Positions 58,230 through 64,000 of a stretch of 64,000 nucleotides of DNA are shown piece by piece. The translations under genes and the position numbers were made by a program. The stretch covers positions 124,001 through 188,000 of the forward strand of contig ONZQ02000020.1 of NCBI GenBank assembly GCA_900312665.1, in the 5' to 3' direction. The notes beneath the pieces were generated by a model that saw only the letters and a list, made by a program, of their open reading frames with translations, was not told where the DNA came from and made no database searches. Within the stretch, counting starts at the first letter, position 1. Each line of letters starts with the position of its first letter. The DNA comes from Cephalotrichum gorgonifer (Eukaryota; Ascomycota; Sordariomycetes; Microascales; Microascaceae).

Positions 58230-58720
58230 TCAATATCACCCCACACACTTTCCAACTTTTCTGGCATTGCTCACAGGTACACCACTTTGGGCAACAAAAC
58301 TCCGTTCATTAGATCGTCTGATCGGCCCTTGTAGATTGTCTCCGCTACTAAATATGTCTTGAAAGCTGAGCGTCCGCTACTTGGCTGGTGTAGTGCCGGC
58401 ACCGTGACTGCGTCGAGATATTTTGCAAGTAGCACGGCATATCCAAGCGAGAACAAGATGTGCTAGTTAGATCAGTACGCGCTGTGCCTGTGCGGCGAAG
58501 CTGGTATCCACCTTCGCCGGGTTGCTGACGGCGGCAGGTACGAAGTGAAAGGCGGCGCGTCTCGGAAGGGCTCGTCAAAGTCGTGGGTCGATTTGAGGGC
58601 GTCTCAAGGCCAATATCACACATAAGGCTCAAGTCAAGCGCCCCGGTCTCACGTGCGAGTCGTACAACCGGGTCCGGAGCAAATGAAACTGTACTGATAC
58701 CGAGAAGCATGCCCTGTGGC
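58230..58720 (-). pseudogene. Decayed C-terminal half of a transcription factor related to the one at 51026-53390
   Basis: Translating the minus strand in shifting frames gives short stretches collinear with the intact regulator: SFAPDPVVRLARETGALDL (intact SFTSTALLRLAYIRINLDL), AFHFVPAAVSNPAKVDTSFA (ALHCAHALSIPVKLGINFV), GYAVLLAKYLDAVTV (ECAVLLAKWLEAVTV), VLLPKVVYL (VLSSKVVRL) and LESVWGDIDLIHRC (SESVWEMVDLIGRS). At least two stops (after VYL, and after QRVLI) and several frame changes interrupt it. The order is preserved, the N-terminus and zinc fingers are gone. It sits just downstream of the MFS transporter gene. Confidence 0.75.
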
Positions 58721-58875
58721 CAAAGAACCGGAATTTGAAGGTCCCTTAAGTACAAAAAGAGGCGAGGCTGCATACGTCATCGCCCGACCCGCCGACTGTA
58801 GCAGGTCCATCCGTCCTGCTCCACGTAACTCGCTTCAGGACGTCAGCATGGACTGGCTTCTGAGAATAGCTACTC

Positions 58876-60471
58876 TCACAAAGTATACATGAAGTCGGGA
58901 CGCAGATCGCCTTCAATCCGCTTCTCCTGATCCGACAAATTTTCCCACTTCGCATCCAGCTTCCCAGCCCTCCGATTCGCATTCGCCCGACTCAGAGCAT
59001 ACGTCATAAAGATAGAGCCACCCAAGAGGAAGATTACCTCGTATCCGAGAACAACAGCATGGCCACTCCAATAGCGTGGTCTTTGGTGGTCGAGATAAAT
59101 ATTCGACGAAACGACACCATTGAGATTCCCCCATCCAACGACCATACCAAGTACAAAGGCCCGTTTGAGAGAGCCTTCGGTGTTATTATTCACCCAAGCC
59201 AATGTATTGGGAATCGCTGGATAGATACCAGCAGCACCTAGAAAGGTCCCAGCATACTGAACCTTAGGGTTTGATGTTGAGAGAAGCATGGTAAAACCAG
59301 CAATCCCTAGAACGGCGGTCATGATGTTGCTGAGGCCGCGCCAGCGAGTTCGGTCGGATATATATCCGATGGCGACAGTAACAAGGGCAGCCACAGCGTA
59401 CGGGGGTACGGACATAAGCTGCCCCCGGGTTCCTGCATAACCCATCCCACGGAGGATAGTAGGTAAAAAGAGAGAGAAGGCATAAAGCGGTGCCGTGCAA
59501 CCCATGAAAATAACCATATAGCCATATGTCTTCCAGTCCTTCACTGCTGCGTAGACATATCGCTTATCGAAGTCCTCAGCGGTATAGCCCTGGCGATCCA
59601 TAGCCAGGCGGCGTTGAACGCGAATGCGGTCGTTGGGAGATAGGAATGTTGCTGTGTCCGGCCAGTCGAAAACCATCCACCAGCAGATGGCCCCTATGAT
59701 GACCGTCGTAATCCCCTCGATCATAAAAATCCAGGACCAACCAGGCATACCAGCAACGCCGTCCATTTTCGCAATTGCGGCGGCTAGTAATCCACCGAAG
59801 GATCCAGCAAGTGCCGCAGCAGATAAGAACAGAGATGACCGTATACCGATTTCGGAGCTCTTATACCAGCATCCAAGGTAATAATTAACACCTGGGAATA
59901 ACCCGGCCTCAGCGAGACCAAGGAACCAACGAGCCGCTAGGAGACCAGCCTGATTCTTTATTAGACCCATGAGAGTCATAATAATTCCCCATGTGATAAT
60001 AATCGCTGTGAAGAAGATGCGGGGAGTAAGACGCTTCAGTAGCATGTTCGTAAGCGGCTCAGCTATGGCGTAACTGATGAAGAAAATCGTGAGGGACATG
60101 TTGTAGTCGCCCGGTCCCATGTTCAGGTCGCCTTCTAGATTTTGAAGATGGGCATTTCCAATATTCGTGCGATCGAGGAAAGATAGCAGGTATAGAAGGG
60201 AGAGCCAGGGTATCAACCAGAGGTCGATCTTCCGCATCAGTTTCTTGTCCTAGGCCGCCGCATGAGCAAGGACATCGGGCAAGGATCGGGATCGCATTCT
60301 TACAATTGCACGACGCTCCTCGCCACTTTTACCAGCATCTGGATCAGGCAAGCTGGCAAGCAATTGAGAACGCTCGAATTCGATGGTTCCTTTCGCATAT
60401 TCGCCTGATGAGGGTTCACCCTCGATATCCTCAATCTCGGTCGACTTGGCGGGCTTTTCAGGAGAATCCAT
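58876..60471 (-). CDS. MFS anion:cation symporter (Dal5/Tna1 type)
   Basis: Exons 60304-60471 and 58876-60249 give 513 residues. A TAG seems to interrupt the frame at 60250-60252, but it is the acceptor of a 54-nt intron (60250-60303, donor GTAAGA), whose removal yields RRAIDKKLMRKIDLWLIPW, the family consensus. The start MDSPEKPAKST is chosen; an in-frame ATG at 60510 would add 13 residues. SFLDRTNIGNAHLQNLEGDL in the first loop, FLGLAEAGLFPGVNYYLGCW and GWSWIFMIEGITTVIIG mark the allantoate/nicotinate permease group of organic-anion transporters, with 12 helices. It would import the acid substrate of the cluster across the plasma membrane. Confidence 0.92.
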
Positions 60472-62033
60472 GATAGATAAAGACACAGTGTTATGGCCTA
60501 TAAGTGACATGAATCAGACGGAAGTATTGATCGGAAATAGGTTTCCCTGGACAGTTCGGACGGTATTGGATTGTTTTATAACGATTGTGTTCGGTACTCT
60601 GTCATCGTTAAACTAGCTGATCACTCAAGTCCAACTCCTTGTCCGAGCACTACCCCACCACCCCAACTACGAATCCACTACCTTCGCTTCCATCGTAAAG
60701 TTTCCCCAATATCCCACTACTTGCCGTCCTTATATCTCTCAAGCTAGTAGAATGGATACGTCTACTTGATGTACTGTAATATCGAGGAATTCAATACTTG
60801 GTACGTAATTGACCTTAATCGTGGTCGCCAGATACCCCATTTCTCCCGGTAACATGTCGCCCCGTCTCCCCTGCTCCCATGTTCACCAACAGAAGAACGC
60901 TCTCTAGCTCGAGTTGTTCCCCACCTTGACCAATGCTAACTCGAAGTACCGGCTTACCCCGGATTCTCCCCGCTTTTCCCCAGAATAAGGTTACGACACC
61001 CAAATACCCCAACTTGGGGAATACGCCATCCGCTGGACCTCGTGAGTTTGATTAAAGGGTCGAGGCCTTGGCTTAATGGGGCTTGTCATTTCCTTGATCG
61101 GGAGGCCTGGCCCCTGGAGGCCCTCTGGCTCGGGTCCAAACAATACCCACCCTCTCGCTCTCTCCCGCCCTCACCCGCCCTCTCGCGCTCTCTTTCTCTC
61201 CTATCTTGTCCCCTCCGAAATTTCCTGCTTATCAATCAGCATAACTGCCAACTTACATCTTTTACGTCGCCCTTTTTAGATAAGCTACCGGATAAAGGCC
61301 ATGGTTCTACCCTTTTCGTTAATCAGTCCGGTACATTCGACAGGGCCCTGTAGCGCTTCAACCAGACGGGCCCGATGCGCCTGTAAGAGTGGGCAGAAAA
61401 TAACAATATGACAAGCAGTTCATTTTCTCTGTCTATATTCGCATGCGTCGGCTCGGATATCTGGGACTCGAGCTGTACCGGGAAGTACCTTAGACCTATC
61501 TTTCCAGTTGGCAACCGCCCTAGGAGCTATAACTCTGCCGAGTGCGGGTCATGTATAAGCGGAGGGTTCGAATGCCGAGAGGGATGTCTGCTGACGTATC
61601 CGTCCCCGTGATATGCCTGGTGCGCCCGTGGGCCCTTGGCCAGATGACACACTTGTAAGGCTTCGAAGCTGGGGACGTACTGTTGAAGGAAAAAGGAGGG
61701 CTACTCCAGGTGCATCATGAGTTGGTAGGAGTGACTGGCAGTTATTCTCCTTAGGAATCTGGGTTGAATAGGACTAGTAATTGTTGAACAATAATTTGAC
61801 TGGAACAGAATGAAAGACAAGGCTCGATATAAGCCACATGAACGAGCGAAGCAATAGAAATTTCAAAAAGCTTTAGAACTATTTCGATCTATCTCATGCC
61901 CGCCTCCATTGGCAGAGTCAGAGCGGTGCCGTAGCGTCAGCCTCGGACTTCCTATCTAGGAGTCCAGATTTCAACCCTCCCCACAGCGGATAGCCAAGGC
62001 GTCCCTCCAAATTGCCCAAACAGATATATATGT
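60472..62033. other. Intergenic region (1.6 kb) with transporter promoter
   Basis: Holds the CCCCAA/TTGGGG elements of the transporter promoter, a CT-rich tract at 61140-61215 and no recognised gene. ORFs at 61042-61611 (+) are low-complexity or unlike any family. Confidence 0.45.
60661..61019. promoter_or_regulatory. Four CCCCAA/TTGGGG elements including a perfect palindrome upstream of the MFS gene
   Basis: CCCCAA at 60661-60666 and 60704-60709; palindrome CCCCAA-C-TTGGGG at 61007-61019. They lie 190-550 bases upstream of the transporter start on the minus strand. Confidence 0.5.
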
Positions 62034-63839
62034 TCAAAGGTACGCAGTCTTCTCTAAGCTGCTCTTCACCCAGGCATCCAGCTGCTGATCATTTCGCGGA
62101 ACGAACTTCACCTTGAATGGCTTTGGCTGGGTCACCATGCTAGTTGGCACCGAGTTACACTCAATAGTGTCAAGGATCGGACGGTCCTTGACATTGTCCG
62201 TCTCGCGGATATGAAACGCGAGAACTAGCCGCGTAAAGATAACGTATAGCTCGCGATTAGCCAAGTGGGCACCGGCACACATACGGGTTCCAGCACCGTA
62301 ACCATAGTGTTGGGTCCCCTGGCCCACTTCACTGACACCCATGAACCGTTCGGGCATAAAGGTGAAGGGGCTCTTGAAGTGTGTCTCATCGTGGTTAGCA
62401 GCCCACATATTCTACGGGGTGCGATCTGGTTAGCTTTGGCTTCAAATTGGGCATCATTTTGGCGTAAGATTACTGTGAGCTTACCATTAAAACCGGGATT
62501 CCCGCAGGAACGACGGCGCCATTGTAGTGGATATCTTTCACACTCTGGCGGTTGAAGGACAGATTCAATGTGGACCAGTATCTCAGGACTTCCTATAGCC
62601 GAGGAGTTATTACGCAGCCCAAGATCATCTGCTACAGATAAGTCGAAACTTACCTTGACAAACGATACGACGAACTCAGATTTTTCTTCAATTAAGCAAG
62701 CGTGCCAGGGATCTTCGCCGGGGTACGACTTGATGATTTCCTCGTACATGCGCTCTTGAATTTCTTGGCCATGGTGCGACGAAAGGTAGGCAATGGTCAT
62801 GTTGATGTTTCCCGGGAGGGTATCAAGACCGGCAGCTACCATTGTCAAGCAAATCGATTTGAGTTCGTCTACGGCCCCTTGTTAGTCCACTATATATAGT
62901 GATAAGATTCACGTAACTGAGAGCCTTACTATCAGACAGCTTAGCGTCAGGATCCTTCAGGACGTTGCCAGCGATGCAAGGGTTGTCGGTTCCGTTCGCG
63001 ATCCTCTCCTTCAGCTGACTGAGGAAGTCAAGGATATACTCGTCTCTCTTAGCGCGCGCTGCGAGGGCCTTGGCCTTAGCGCCAGGCCAGAGGCGTAGAA
63101 GCGGGACATAATCCTGCCAATTGTTGGCAATCCCGCGGATGTTGCCAAGTTCACGCTCAGTGTGAACGACCTCGGTCAGGGTCTTATCATAGACTGTTCC
63201 CTGGATGCGAATGCCGTAGTTGAGCGTTAAGCTAATATTAAGAGAAAACCGCTGGAAGTAGCCGTTGGGGTCGATGTTCTTTCCATGCTTATTATTCTGG
63301 ACCAACTCGTTGATACTAGTAGTAGACTCTAGGTCAATGAATGGCAGGTAGGTCTGTACAGCCTGTCTGTTGAGAGCCGTAGCTGCGGCTTTGCGAGCCC
63401 TTTTAACTGATTCGTTCCATGGCGAGGTTCCGAGGGTAAAGACCCCTTGAGTCTCGGAGACGACCGTGTGAAAGGTCCAAAAAGTGGGTCGGGATATAAG
63501 CGCCGACTGGTTCTTGATCCAGAATTCTCTAACAGCGTCAAAGGAGTTGACATAGATCAGGCGCTGTAACAAAAAGTTAGGTTATTAGTGCCTTCAAAAT
63601 GTATGATCTTAGCAACTTACTCGGTTCCCGAGTCTGACCTGGAACACATCTCCGTATTCTTTCGCCAGACGAGCACAATTCCTCGCGTGATGCTTGCCAA
63701 GGAAGAACAGGCTCCCAAACAAGGGAATACCAGGAAGCTCGGGCAATCCCTTGATCTTGGGAATGTCGGTCCTGTTGGCCCATTTAACGAGCACAGCAAC
63801 AACGGATGCAAGAGCAAAGAATGAGACAGCGGGATGCAT
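62034..63839 (-). CDS. Cytochrome P450, CYP504 (phenylacetate hydroxylase)-like
   Basis: Five exons (63621-63839, 62930-63563, 62654-62868, 62485-62592, 62034-62411) give 517 residues. An N-terminal membrane anchor (SFFALASVVAVLVKW) precedes LPELPGIPLFGSL. The oxygen-binding I-helix reads MVAAGLDTLPGNINM, ExxR is EVLRYW (357-360), PERF is at 412-415, and the haem loop is HYGYGAGTRMCAGAHLANRE with Cys437; the usual Phe of the loop is Tyr. The AGLDTLPGN and GAGTRMCAG.HLANREL segments are those I associate with CYP504 enzymes (Aspergillus PhacA/PhacB), which hydroxylate phenylacetate or 3-hydroxyphenylacetate. The true substrate may differ. Only 160 bp of its promoter is in the window, without TTGGGG. 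The ER location fits cytochrome b5 as partner. Confidence 0.88.
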
Positions 63840-64000
63840 TTTGGGCGGTCACTGACAAATAAGTTCGTGAAGAGTGTTTTGATGCGAGGGTGCCAACATC
63901 ATCAACTAGCCTTCACGAATAAATGATTATACAACTTATATCCCTTTGCGATATAATACGGTGCTCTCGATGTATCATCTCAGACGGTGGCCCCGAATCG
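63840..64000. other. Proximal promoter of the P450 gene, truncated by the window edge
   Basis: AT-rich sequence with TATA-like TTATATCCC near 63935. No other feature. Confidence 0.35.

Noticed and set aside
60250..60252. Premature TAG in the MFS transporter suggesting a pseudogene
   Set aside because: It is the acceptor of a 54-nt GT-AG intron; splicing restores a family-consensus sequence in frame.
45508..63839. Secondary-metabolite biosynthetic cluster
   Set aside because: No PKS, NRPS, terpene cyclase or prenyltransferase is present; the enzymes and an organic-anion importer fit catabolism better.
1..64000. CRISPR arrays, bacterial operons, rRNA operon, complete transposons
   Set aside because: No regularly spaced repeats, Shine-Dalgarno-type gene packing, rRNA or transposase/reverse transcriptase frames were found; spliceosomal introns throughout show a eukaryotic nuclear sequence.

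Overview
The window looks like nuclear DNA of a filamentous ascomycete (Pezizomycotina). The genes are mostly monocistronic on both strands. Many are interrupted by short GT-AG introns of about 47-150 nt with CTNAC-like branch sites. There is a 42-nt intron in a tRNA-Pro gene, and fungal-specific families are present (HET, PNP-NACHT-ankyrin NLR, F-box, fungal_trans transcription factor, CorA-like, DUF1223). I cannot name a species. Exon structures were worked out by hand from splice signals, reading phase and family conservation; starts use ATG only.

Layout. 1-4 kb: a small acidic ORF at the edge, a hot-dog thioesterase and a two-exon mini-protein resembling one Sin3 PAH domain. 4.4-6.1 kb: two identical intron-containing tRNA-Pro(AGG) genes facing each other. 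6.6-7.9 kb: aldo-keto reductase. 8.7-15.9 kb: a self/non-self recognition island with a HET-domain protein next to a complete PNP-NACHT-ankyrin NLR whose last ankyrin unit is broken. 18.3-27.9 kb: an HExxH protein with a frameshift, an F-box protein, a GNAT acetyltransferase, a sugar transporter, an Mpv17-family protein and a secreted DUF1593 protein. 29.6-35.4 kb: a DUF1223 protein, three identical tRNA-Glu(TTC) genes, an F-box/leucine-rich protein and a small secreted cysteine-rich protein. 36.7-44.6 kb: a CorA-like membrane protein, a small three-exon gene of unknown family, and a kinase fused to a vWA domain.

45.5-64 kb is different in character. It is a run of metabolic genes: D-2-hydroxyacid dehydrogenase, glutathione transferase, zinc alcohol dehydrogenase, tail-anchored cytochrome b5, a two-finger C2H2 transcription factor, succinate-semialdehyde-type aldehyde dehydrogenase, carboxymuconolactone decarboxylase-like protein, short-chain dehydrogenase, a Dal5-type organic anion transporter and a CYP504-like P450. 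No PKS, NRPS or terpene synthase is present, so I read it as a catabolic cluster, probably for a small aromatic or organic acid. The transcription factor's fingers carry the same base-contact residues as yeast Adr1, which reads TTGGRG. TTGGGG/CCCCAA hexamers, including two perfect CCCCAA-N-TTGGGG palindromes, recur in nearly every promoter of this cluster. This is the most interesting observation in the window: a readable candidate regulon with its own local regulator. A decayed second copy of that regulator's C-terminal half lies beside the transporter gene.
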